Translations under genes and position numbers: made by a program
Notes under the pieces: generated by a model
The model's database searches: none
The model's input: the letters and a program-made list of their open reading frames with translations, nothing else
Told to the model about the DNA's origin: nothing
From: Flavobacteriales bacterium
Lineage (GTDB): Bacteria; Bacteroidota; Bacteroidia; Flavobacteriales_F; PHOS-HE28
NCBI GenBank assembly: GCA_019638115.1
Contig: JAHBUK010000003.1
Span: 124,001-188,000 of the forward strand
DNA length: 64,000 bases
Reading direction: 5' to 3'
In this document: piece after piece, positions 57,426 through 64,000 of the stretch
Position numbering within the stretch: the stretch's first letter is position 1
Layout of the letters: the number at the start of each line of letters is the position of its first letter

Positions 57426-60400
57426 TCAATTTCCGGCTTTCACAAGGCTTAGCAAGCAGCGGGTCCGCTCATCGAGTTCAACTTCGTGCAAGCCGTTGTC
57501 GCCGTTGGTCGTTCCGGTCACAAGCAGTTGGTCCTCAGGGGTCAAGGCCAGGGTCTCCGCCACAATGTACGCTGCGTGCCGACGCACGGCCTGCTCCACC
57601 TGTTGCTCGCCTTCGGCATGGATGTGTAGCTGCACCCGGTCGGTGACCTCGAAGCCGCTCTCCTTCCGCAGGGTCTGGATCCGGCTCACCAGTTCGCGGG
57701 CGATGCCCTCGCTAATCAGCTCGTCCGTGAGGGTGATGTCCACGGCTACGGTGTACGGACCATCACTTGCTACGCTCAACCCAGGCACCGCCTCGGCACT
57801 GATCTCTACGTCGTCGCGCAGCAGTTCCACCTCGTGGCCCTCCACGCTCAACTTCATGCTGCCCTGGGCCTCCAGTTCGGCGATCTGCGCTTGGTCGAAA
57901 GCCTGCACGGCTGCGGCCACGCTCTTCATCAGCTTGCCCATGCGGGCACCCAGCTTCTTGAAGTCGGGCTTGATCTTCTTGGTGAGCTTGCTCTCGCTGG
58001 CGTCGAGGATCACGAGCTCCTTCACGTTCACTTCGCTCAACACGAGATCACGGATCGCATCGAGTCGCGTGCGCATGGTGTTGTCCGTAACTGGCACGAG
58101 CACCTTCTGCAATGGCTGGCGCACGCGGTGACCTTCCTTCTTGCGGATGCTCAGCACAAGCGATGTGAGCTTTTGGGCCAGAGCCGTGCGTTGCTCCAGC
58201 TCTGTGTCGATCAACGTCTCGTCGTGCTTCGGCCAATCGCTCAAGTGAACGCTTGATCCGGTGAGGTCGCGGTACAGGCGATCAGTGAAGAAGGGCGCGA
58301 TGGGCGCGCTGAGCATGGCAATGACCTCCAGGCAACGATGCAGCGTTTGGAACGCAGCGTTCTTGTCGGCGCCCATTTCGCCCTTCCAGAAACGGCGGCG
58401 ATTGAGGCGCACGTACCAGTTGCTCAGGTCCTCGACCACGAAGTCCTGGATGGCGCGCGCGGCGATGGTCGGCTCGTAGTCGGCGTAGTTCGCGTCGGCG
58501 AGTTTCATCACGCTGTTCAGGCGCGATAGGATCCAGCGATCGCTCTCCGTTCGTCCATCGGTCCCGCTCACCCCTTCGACTCCGCTCACCCCTTCGACTC
58601 CGCTCAGGGTATGAGCGGGGACATAGCCATCGATGTTGGCGTAGAGCGCGAAGAAGTTGTAGGTGTTGAAGAGCGCGCGGAAGAATTTGCGCTGCACTTC
58701 GGTGATGCCATCGGCATCGAACTTCAGGTTGTCCCACGGCGAAGCATTGCTGATCATATACCAGCGCACGGCATCAGCACCGTACTGGTCCAAGGTCTTG
58801 AAGGGATCCACGGCATTGCCCAGGCGCTTGCTCATCTTCTGGCCAACCTTGTCGAGCACAAGGCCGTTGCTCACCACGGTCCTGTAGGCCACGGAATCCT
58901 GCGTGAGCGTGGCGATGGCGTGCAGCGTGTAGAACCAGCCGCGCGTTTGATCCACGCCTTCAGCGATGAAGGCAGCTGGGAATTTCTCCCCCTCAACCCC
59001 CGACCCCTTCTCCTGTGGAGAAGGGGGGAAATACTGCGCGTTCTCGAAGGGATAGTGCCATTGCGCATAAGGCATCGCACCGCTGTCGAACCACACGTCG
59101 ATCAGGTCGGTCTCGCGGGTCATCGGCTTGCCGCTCGGCGATACCAGCACGATGTTGTCCACGTACGGACGATGCAGATCCACCGTGTCGTAGTTGCCAT
59201 CGCTCATGTCATCGGCCTTGAAGGACGCGTAAGGATCACCAGCCATTACGCCAGCCTTCACCGACTTTGCGATCTCTTCCTTCAACTGCTTCAGCGAACC
59301 GATGCACAGCTCCTCATCGCCACCAGCCGTGCGCCAGATGGGCAGCGGGATGCCCCAGTAACGTGAGCGTGAGAGGTTCCAGTCCTGCAGGTTCTCCAGC
59401 CAGTTGCCGAAGCGGCCGGTGCCGGTGCTTTCGGGCTTCCAGGTGATGGTCTTGTTCAGCGCGATCAAGCGGTCCTTCTTCGCGGTGACGCGCACGAACC
59501 AGCTATCGAGCGGGTAGTAGAGCACGGGCTTGTCGGTACGCCAGCAGTGGGGGTAGTTGTGTTCGTACTTCTCCACCTTGAAGGCGCGGCCCTCGGTCTT
59601 CAGCTTGATGGCGATGCGCTCGTCCACGCTGAGGTACTTGTCGCGGCCTTGTTTCTTGGCTTCCGCTGCGCGCTCTTCCTCGGTGTAGTACTCGGCCTTC
59701 ACGTACTCGCCGGCGAAGTCCGTCACCTCTGGCTTGAAACGACCACGCAGATCCACCAGCGTGAGCGAGCCGATGTTGTGCTGGCGCGCCACGCGTTGGT
59801 CATCCGCGCCGAAGCTCGGAGCAGTATGCACCACGCCGGTGCCGTCCTCGGTCGTCACGAAATCGCCGCCGATCACCTTGAAGGCATCGCCGCCTTCGGG
59901 TGTGGCGTAGGGCAGCAGTTGCTCGTAGCGCACGCCTTCGAGTTGGTGGCCATAGAACTCACCGATGATCTGCCAGGGAATGAGCTTGCCATCCTTCTTG
60001 TACTCATCGAAAGAAGCGTCCTTGCTCTCTTCCTTGAAGTAGGCGCTCAGCCTTGATTTCGCCAGCACCACGGTCTGCGGCTCGTGCGTGTAGGGGTTGA
60101 AGGTCTTCACACGCACGTAGTCCAGCTTCGGCCCAACAGTGAGGGCGGTATTGCTTGGCAGTGTCCATGGCGTGGTGGTCCATGCCATGATGAACACATC
60201 GCCGAACGCATCCTTGAAGAGGAACTCGCTCGTGTGATCGGGTTTCACCTTGAAGAGCGCGACGGCACTGGTGTCCTTCACCGGCTTGTAGGTGCCAGGC
60301 TGGTTCAGTTCGTGTGAGCTCAAGCCAGTTCCAGCAGCGGGTGAGTATGGCTGGATCGTGTAGCCCTTGTAGAGCAGGTCCTCGTCGTAGAGCTTCTTCA

Positions 60401-60902
60401 GCAGGTGCCAAACGCTCTCGATGTACTTGGTGTGGTAGGTGACGTAGGGTTTCTCCAGATCGAGCCAGAAGCCGATGCGCCGCGTCATGTCGTTCCACAC
60501 GTCGGTGTAGCGCATCACGGCCTTCTTGCACGCGGCGTTGTACTCCTCGATCGAGATCTTCTTGCCGATGTCTTCCTTGGTGATGCCAAGCTCCTTCTCC
60601 ACGCCGAGCTCGATGGGCAGACCGTGCGTGTCCCAGCCGGCCTTGCGGTCCACGCGGTGGCCCTTCTGCGTTTGGTAGCGGCAGAAGATGTCCTTGATGG
60701 CGCGCGCCATCACGTGGTGGATGCCGGGCAATCCATTGGCGCTGGGCGGGCCTTCGTAGAACACGAAGGGCGGCGCATCTTTGCGCAACTCCAGGCTCTG
60801 ACCGAAGGTGTCCTCGGCCTCCCATTGCTTCAACACCTCATCGGCGACCTTGGGTAGGTCGAGCTCATCGTACTGCGGAAAACGCTTGCTATCGTTGCTC
60901 AT
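57426..60902 (-). CDS. ileS: Isoleucyl-tRNA synthetase
   Basis: A 1158-residue class I synthetase charging tRNA-Ile in the cytoplasm. The N-terminal catalytic domain carries the HIGH-type motif in PSANGLPGIHHVMARAI (about 54-68) and the KMSKS loop as VGQKMSKRLGN (about 688-692). The editing domain (CP1) and the anticodon-binding region are present, and length is typical of the Bacteroidota/eukaryote-like form. The start ATG 60902 overlaps the stop of the upstream ATPase gene (ATGA), so it is translationally coupled to it. Codons 5 to 22 (KRFPQYDELDLPKVADEV) are repeated as a relic upstream of the ATPase gene. Confidence 0.95.
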   Translation of the reverse strand: MSNDSKRFPQYDELDLPKVADEVLKQWEAEDTFGQSLELRKDAPPFVFYEGPPSANGLPGIHHVMARAIKDIFCRYQTQKGHRVDRKAGWDTHGLPIELGVEKELGITKEDIGKKISIEEYNAACKKAVMRYTDVWNDMTRRIGFWLDLEKPYVTYHTKYIESVWHLLKKLYDEDLLYKGYTIQPYSPAAGTGLSSHELNQPGTYKPVKDTSAVALFKVKPDHTSEFLFKDAFGDVFIMAWTTTPWTLPSNTALTVGPKLDYVRVKTFNPYTHEPQTVVLAKSRLSAYFKEESKDASFDEYKKDGKLIPWQIIGEFYGHQLEGVRYEQLLPYATPEGGDAFKVIGGDFVTTEDGTGVVHTAPSFGADDQRVARQHNIGSLTLVDLRGRFKPEVTDFAGEYVKAEYYTEEERAAEAKKQGRDKYLSVDERIAIKLKTEGRAFKVEKYEHNYPHCWRTDKPVLYYPLDSWFVRVTAKKDRLIALNKTITWKPESTGTGRFGNWLENLQDWNLSRSRYWGIPLPIWRTAGGDEELCIGSLKQLKEEIAKSVKAGVMAGDPYASFKADDMSDGNYDTVDLHRPYVDNIVLVSPSGKPMTRETDLIDVWFDSGAMPYAQWHYPFENAQYFPPSPQEKGSGVEGEKFPAAFIAEGVDQTRGWFYTLHAIATLTQDSVAYRTVVSNGLVLDKVGQKMSKRLGNAVDPFKTLDQYGADAVRWYMISNASPWDNLKFDADGITEVQRKFFRALFNTYNFFALYANIDGYVPAHTLSGVEGVSGVEGVSGTDGRTESDRWILSRLNSVMKLADANYADYEPTIAARAIQDFVVEDLSNWYVRLNRRRFWKGEMGADKNAAFQTLHRCLEVIAMLSAPIAPFFTDRLYRDLTGSSVHLSDWPKHDETLIDTELEQRTALAQKLTSLVLSIRKKEGHRVRQPLQKVLVPVTDNTMRTRLDAIRDLVLSEVNVKELVILDASESKLTKKIKPDFKKLGARMGKLMKSVAAAVQAFDQAQIAELEAQGSMKLSVEGHEVELLRDDVEISAEAVPGLSVASDGPYTVAVDITLTDELISEGIARELVSRIQTLRKESGFEVTDRVQLHIHAEGEQQVEQAVRRHAAYIVAETLALTPEDQLLVTGTTNGDNGLHEVELDERTRCLLSLVKAGN

Positions 60903-62110
60903 CGGATGGTCTCGTTCGATTGGCGACGGATGAAGTCGGCCAGCATGGGCACGGCGAAGGAATACTTCCCGTGGCGGTTCTTGAAGATCAAACCCTGCTC
61001 GGCGAGTGTGCCGAGCATTTGGTTCACATGGCTCGGGCTGAACGGCTTGCCATCGAGCTTTTTGGATGCTTCGCTGATCTCTTGCACGGTGAACTCTTCG
61101 TCCGCTGCCTCAAGTGATGCTATGATGGAGAGCAACTCGCGCTGCCGGTCGGTGACCTTGTTCCAGCGGCCCGAGAAGAAGTCGCTGTCCAGCTTGCGTG
61201 CTATATGGGCCACGGTCACACCGGGATTGGGAACGCCATCCAAATGTCCCAGGTAGGCCTCGAACATCTCATAGCAGATGAACTGGATGAAGTAGGGATA
61301 GCCTCCTGAACGGTTGGCGATCTCATCCACGGCCACCGCGGTGAATGATACCGGGCACAGGTTGTCGGTTATGGGGCGCTCGATGGCCTCCTTTCTATCC
61401 CGCATATCGAGTCGGTCCAACGTGATCACTTTGAACATGCGCTCAGCGAAGGTCCGTGCTTCCACCAGCTTGGGGAAGAGCGTGGGTAGGCCGGTAAGTA
61501 CCAGCATGATCGGAATGCCCTTCTTCTGGATGGATTGGAACACGTCCAGCAGCAGCGATAGCGGGTATTGATCCTTATCGGAACGGTCGGCCAGGTTCTG
61601 TGCTTCGTCGTAAGCCAGCACGATGCCCTTCACGCCGCTCTGCCGCACCACCTGCCAGGTCGCCTCCAGTACAGCCTTGATCTTGTCGGAGACTAACCCC
61701 GGGGTGCTTCTGTACAAGGACTCCATCAAGGCATGGTCGAAGGTGATGGATCGCTCTTCGCGCTGCGGGTGGAAGCCAATGCCCTCAATGACTTGGCGAT
61801 CGACCTCGAACTGGCTGGTAAGCACGGACAGGTCCGTGATAAGCCGTTGGGCAAGCTTTTCCTCGGAGACGTTCATCGTCTCGGACAACTCGTTGCCGGT
61901 CCAGAGCCAGCCCCGTTGTCGTGCGATCGATTTCAAGGCACCTTCGAGGAGCACTGTTTTGCCAACCCCGCGCAGACCTGTCAACACCAAGTTGGTAAGG
62001 ATCACAGGCTGGCCCAACAGCCGCTCGAACTCCCTGATCTCGGTGGTTCGGCCAGCCAGATAGGGCGGTGGGTGCCCGGCTCCTGGCCGGAATGGATTAG
62101 CGAAGGTCAT
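60899..62110 (-). CDS. AAA-type ATPase with C-terminal winged-helix-like domain, inserted before ileS
   Basis: A 403-residue cytoplasmic ATPase with ORC/Cdc6-like architecture. Walker A is LTGLRGVGKTVLLEG (about residues 43-57) and Walker B is GIVLAYDEAQNLAD. A sensor region follows (PIMLVLTGLPTLFPKLVEA), and a winged-helix-like end (about 310-400, VTDRQRELLSIIASLEA, VNQMLGTLAEQGLIFKNRHG). Widespread proteins of this type have no assigned function. It is preceded by its own TAAATTTG box and an 18-base palindrome, in AT-richer sequence than the neighbours. It separates a relic ileS start from the intact ileS and overlaps the latter by four bases. Foreign origin is inferred from this layout. 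Confidence 0.88.
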   Translation of the reverse strand: MTFANPFRPGAGHPPPYLAGRTTEIREFERLLGQPVILTNLVLTGLRGVGKTVLLEGALKSIARQRGWLWTGNELSETMNVSEEKLAQRLITDLSVLTSQFEVDRQVIEGIGFHPQREERSITFDHALMESLYRSTPGLVSDKIKAVLEATWQVVRQSGVKGIVLAYDEAQNLADRSDKDQYPLSLLLDVFQSIQKKGIPIMLVLTGLPTLFPKLVEARTFAERMFKVITLDRLDMRDRKEAIERPITDNLCPVSFTAVAVDEIANRSGGYPYFIQFICYEMFEAYLGHLDGVPNPGVTVAHIARKLDSDFFSGRWNKVTDRQRELLSIIASLEAADEEFTVQEISEASKKLDGKPFSPSHVNQMLGTLAEQGLIFKNRHGKYSFAVPMLADFIRRQSNETIR

Positions 62111-62132
62111 GGCTCCGTAACGACGATGGGTG

Positions 62133-62140
62133 CAAATTTA
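62133..62140 (-). promoter_or_regulatory. TAAATTTG -7 box of the ATPase gene
   Basis: Exact TAnnTTTG match on the reverse strand, 22 bases before the ATG at 62110, with the palindrome immediately upstream. Confidence 0.6.
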
Positions 62141-62146
62141 CGACCG

Positions 62147-62164
62147 TTTAGTTTCGAGACTAAA
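62147..62164. promoter_or_regulatory. Palindromic operator-like site TTTAGTTTCGAGACTAAA
   Basis: An 18-base inverted repeat with one mismatched pair, six bases upstream of the -7 box, in the position where the -33 region of the promoter should be. Another TTTACT-type half-site follows at once. It is well placed for autoregulation by the winged-helix ATPase; that is inference. Confidence 0.55.
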
Positions 62165-62187
62165 TTTACTAAGGAGAGCTATTCGCC

Positions 62188-62250
62188 CTAAACCTCATCT
62201 GCGACCTTCGGGAGGTCGAGCTCATCATATTGCGGAATACGCTTGTCCAT
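62188..62250 (-). pseudogene. Relic of an ileS 5' end (20 codons, then stop)
   Basis: The reverse strand reads MDKRIPQYDELDLPKVADEV and then TAG. This matches the start of the intact ileS (KRFPQYDELDLPKVADEV). Over 53 aligned bases there are six differences, five of them synonymous. Similarity stops abruptly within the next codon, where ileS continues LKQWEAED. A TATCTTCG promoter box lies upstream (62307-62314), so the relic keeps what looks like the original ileS promoter and start. Confidence 0.85.
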
Positions 62251-62306
62251 CAGGGGTTTCAAGAGGGCGCGTCAGCCCGCGTTGAACGTGGCCGACGAAC
62301 AGGCCG

Positions 62307-62314
62307 CGAAGATA
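62307..62314 (-). promoter_or_regulatory. TATCTTCG -7 box upstream of the ileS relic
   Basis: Same word as before the HD-PPK1 and TonB receptor genes; 56 bases before the relic ATG. Transcripts from here would run through the relic, the ATPase gene and ileS. Confidence 0.45.
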
Positions 62315-62332
62315 GACCTTGCCGCACAGGCC

Positions 62333-62340
62333 TACCTTCG
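62333..62340 (+). promoter_or_regulatory. TACCTTCG -7 box
   Basis: Three bases before the ATG at 62344, implying a leaderless transcript. Confidence 0.5.
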
Positions 62341-62343
62341 CGC

Positions 62344-63450
62344 ATGATCCTGCGTGTACTTCCGCTGTTGCTGCTCTCCCGGCTCGCGCTTGCACAGGGG
62401 CTTCAACCCACCCTGCTCACGGAGCTGCCGCCGGTGCTGAACGAGACCAGTGGTCTGCTGATCGCCAACGGGGAGGTGTGGACCCTCGGTGACAGCGGAA
62501 GCCCCAACAAGCTCTACCGCATCGATCCAGGTACGGGCACCATCCTGCGTGAAGTGGTGCTCACCAACGCCAGCAACGTGGACTGGGAGGAACTCACGGC
62601 CGATGCATCATGGGTCTACGTGGGCGACTTCGGCAACAATTCCGGTGCACGTACCGACCTGCGCATCTACCGCTTTCCGCTGGCCCAGCTGCTGGACCCG
62701 GCCGTCACGGCAGTGGTGGTGGACACCATCCGCTTCGCCTATGCCGATCAGACGGACTTCACGCCCGCATACCAAGCCAACAACCGCGACTGTGAGGCCT
62801 TCATCGCGATCAATGACAGCCTCCACCTCTTCACCAAGAACTGGCTGGACTTCCGGAGCTACCACTATGTGCTGCCCGCGCAACCCGGAGACCACCTGGC
62901 GCAGCTCCGCGACACGCTCGATGCTATGGGCTTGATAACCGGTGCAGCCTGGGATGCGCAGCAGGAGGTGCTCGCGCTAATGGGTTACACGGTGCTGATG
63001 CAGCCCTTCGTGTGGCGCTTGTCCGACTTTCCGGGAACGGCCTTCTTCAATGGACTGGCCTACCGCCACGAGCTGGCGTTGACCCTCACACAAGCCGAGG
63101 CGCTGGCATGGGAAGCGACCGACACGCTGCTCTTCACCAACGAGGCCGAGATGATCGGCAACGCCCGCCTGTGGCGCCTGCCCTTGGGCGTTGATGCGCG
63201 CATAGGTGCCACCGCCCTGGAACAGGTGCTTGTGCTGGTCCCCAATCCGGCGCGGGACACGGTGCGCATCACCGGACTGAAAGGCCCGGCCTGGCTCAGT
63301 CTGCGCGATGACCAGGGGGCCGAGGTCCTCAACCGGCGTGTGAGTGCCGATGGGCAGTTCTCCGTGGCCACGCTCGCTGCCGGGCTCTACTTCGTGGAAG
63401 TGGAGGCGGAAGGCAAACCGGTGCTCCTGCGCCTTTCGGTGCTGCGCTGA
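62344..63450 (+). CDS. T9SS cargo protein with propeller-like body
   Basis: A 368-residue secreted protein: signal peptide ILRVLPLLLLSRLALAQ. The body has beta-propeller features (NGEVWTLGDSGSPNKLYRID, DWEELTADASWVYVGDFGNN, RNDCE-like NNRDCEAFIAINDSLHLF, LLFTNEAEMIGNARLWRL), close in style to proteins annotated as esterase-like or phytase-like propellers, but catalytic residues are not evident. The last 75 residues are a type A sorting domain (VLVPNPARDTVRITG, LAAGLYFVEVEAEGKPV). Start fixed by the promoter box three bases before the ATG. Function unknown. Confidence 0.82.
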   Translation: MILRVLPLLLLSRLALAQGLQPTLLTELPPVLNETSGLLIANGEVWTLGDSGSPNKLYRIDPGTGTILREVVLTNASNVDWEELTADASWVYVGDFGNNSGARTDLRIYRFPLAQLLDPAVTAVVVDTIRFAYADQTDFTPAYQANNRDCEAFIAINDSLHLFTKNWLDFRSYHYVLPAQPGDHLAQLRDTLDAMGLITGAAWDAQQEVLALMGYTVLMQPFVWRLSDFPGTAFFNGLAYRHELALTLTQAEALAWEATDTLLFTNEAEMIGNARLWRLPLGVDARIGATALEQVLVLVPNPARDTVRITGLKGPAWLSLRDDQGAEVLNRRVSADGQFSVATLAAGLYFVEVEAEGKPVLLRLSVLR

Positions 63451-63539
63451 GTGCGCCTGTGCCGCAACGCCAGCGACCGTTCCTTGGATGAGCACGTAAC
63501 ACTGCGTGGTACGTAGACGCAATGCATAGCTTGGCAGGT

Positions 63540-64000
63540 ATGGAAAACCACATTCGAAGTGTGATCATGCTGCTTGCCCTGCTTGCCGGCATGAGCACTC
63601 GCGCCCAGCAGGTGCTGATCTCCGAACAGTTCGATGCCTATTCCCAAGGTGACCTGCTGGTGGCCACGCTCGGCTTGCCTTGGGTCACATGGACGTCCAA
63701 TGCCATGAACGATGTACCCTTGAGTGCGGAACAGGCCTACTCCGGCACCTTGAGCGCGCGCTTCGTTTCCGGCATTTCCACTGGTGGCCCGGGTGATGTC
63801 ATTTTGCGGCTCGGTGAACCCACCACCGGGCGCTACAAATTGGAGTGGCGCATGTTCATCCATCCCGGTCTCGGTGGCTACTTCAACCTGCTTCATTCAC
63901 AGACCAACCCCTTCGGCAGTTGGGCGATGGACATCACCTTTCTTGGTAACGGCACCCTGCTGGGGTCGACCAACGTCAACCTGCTCAATACCAGCTTCGC
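63540..64000 (+). CDS. Secreted protein, N-terminal part (runs off the window)
   Basis: An open frame from ATG 63540 to the window edge, 153 codons, without stop. Signal peptide HIRSVIMLLALLAGMSTRAQ, then QVLISEQFDAYSQGDLLVAT and a jelly-roll-like stretch (AYSGTLSARFVSGISTGGPG, YKLEWRMFIHPGLGGYFNLL) typical of the lectin-like first domain of Bacteroidota T9SS cargo. A TAGCTTGG box lies five bases upstream. The C-terminus, including any sorting domain, is outside the window. Confidence 0.72.
   Translation, partial: MENHIRSVIMLLALLAGMSTRAQQVLISEQFDAYSQGDLLVATLGLPWVTWTSNAMNDVPLSAEQAYSGTLSARFVSGISTGGPGDVILRLGEPTTGRYKLEWRMFIHPGLGGYFNLLHSQTNPFGSWAMDITFLGNGTLLGSTNVNLLNTSF

Overview
The window looks like chromosome from a high-GC member of the Bacteroidota, most likely Flavobacteriales-like. 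Four things point there: many secreted proteins end in type IX secretion (T9SS) type A sorting domains; TAnnTTTG-type promoter boxes (often TAnnTTCG here) sit just in front of start codons, with no Shine-Dalgarno sequences; sensor kinases are paired with LytTR response regulators; and ileS, dksA-like and lspA lie together. It is a mix of housekeeping genes, envelope and secreted-protein genes, regulators and several repeat families. No rRNA, CRISPR array, prophage or replication origin was seen. One intact tRNA gene (Ala) is present.

Layout. 1-268: edge of an IS4-type insertion sequence. 343-9431: a T9SS cargo, a bestrophin channel, then a forward run of TonB-dependent receptor, TMEM220-like protein, small outer-membrane-like protein, SLC13 transporter and LytS-type kinase. 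9587-12028: two reverse genes sharing a duplicated promoter and N-terminus, lying between that kinase and its probable LytTR partner (12262-13005). 13014-23910: a reverse three-gene locus (beta-barrel, giant ~2200-residue secreted protein, Fn3-like protein); 45-bp and 42-bp repeat arrays have invaded the 5' end of the giant gene. 24124-31258: two T9SS paralogues, a small protein, a zinc-protease-like protein and two tandem deiminase lipoproteins. 31416-36166: DUF418 protein, methyltransferase, lipoprotein, RidA protein, a candidate structured RNA and an aldo/keto reductase. 36438-48701: DPGPG-repeat propeller proteins, two DHHisKA_2 kinase/LytTR pairs and other secreted proteins. 48765-55610: fructosamine kinase, a tRNA-Ala followed and preceded by degenerate tRNA-derived copies, an HD-PPK1 fusion, a SiaB-like protein, a 44-residue protein and an ALDH8-type dehydrogenase. 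55659-62250: lspA, dksA-like, ileS and an AAA ATPase gene inserted at the start of ileS. 62344-64000: two more secreted proteins.

The most striking observation is the ATPase gene at 60899-62110. Upstream of it lies a 20-codon relic of an ileS 5' end with its own promoter, and downstream the complete ileS begins with a second, diverged copy of the same codons. In the aligned part five of six differences are synonymous. The arrangement fits an element that inserts into an essential gene and supplies a replacement 5' end. Other points worth follow-up are the in-frame repeat invasion of the giant surface gene, the tRNA-Ala-derived array whose anticodon arm is replaced by a perfect hairpin, the duplicated promoter-plus-N-terminus module, and a candidate structured RNA at 34765-34960.
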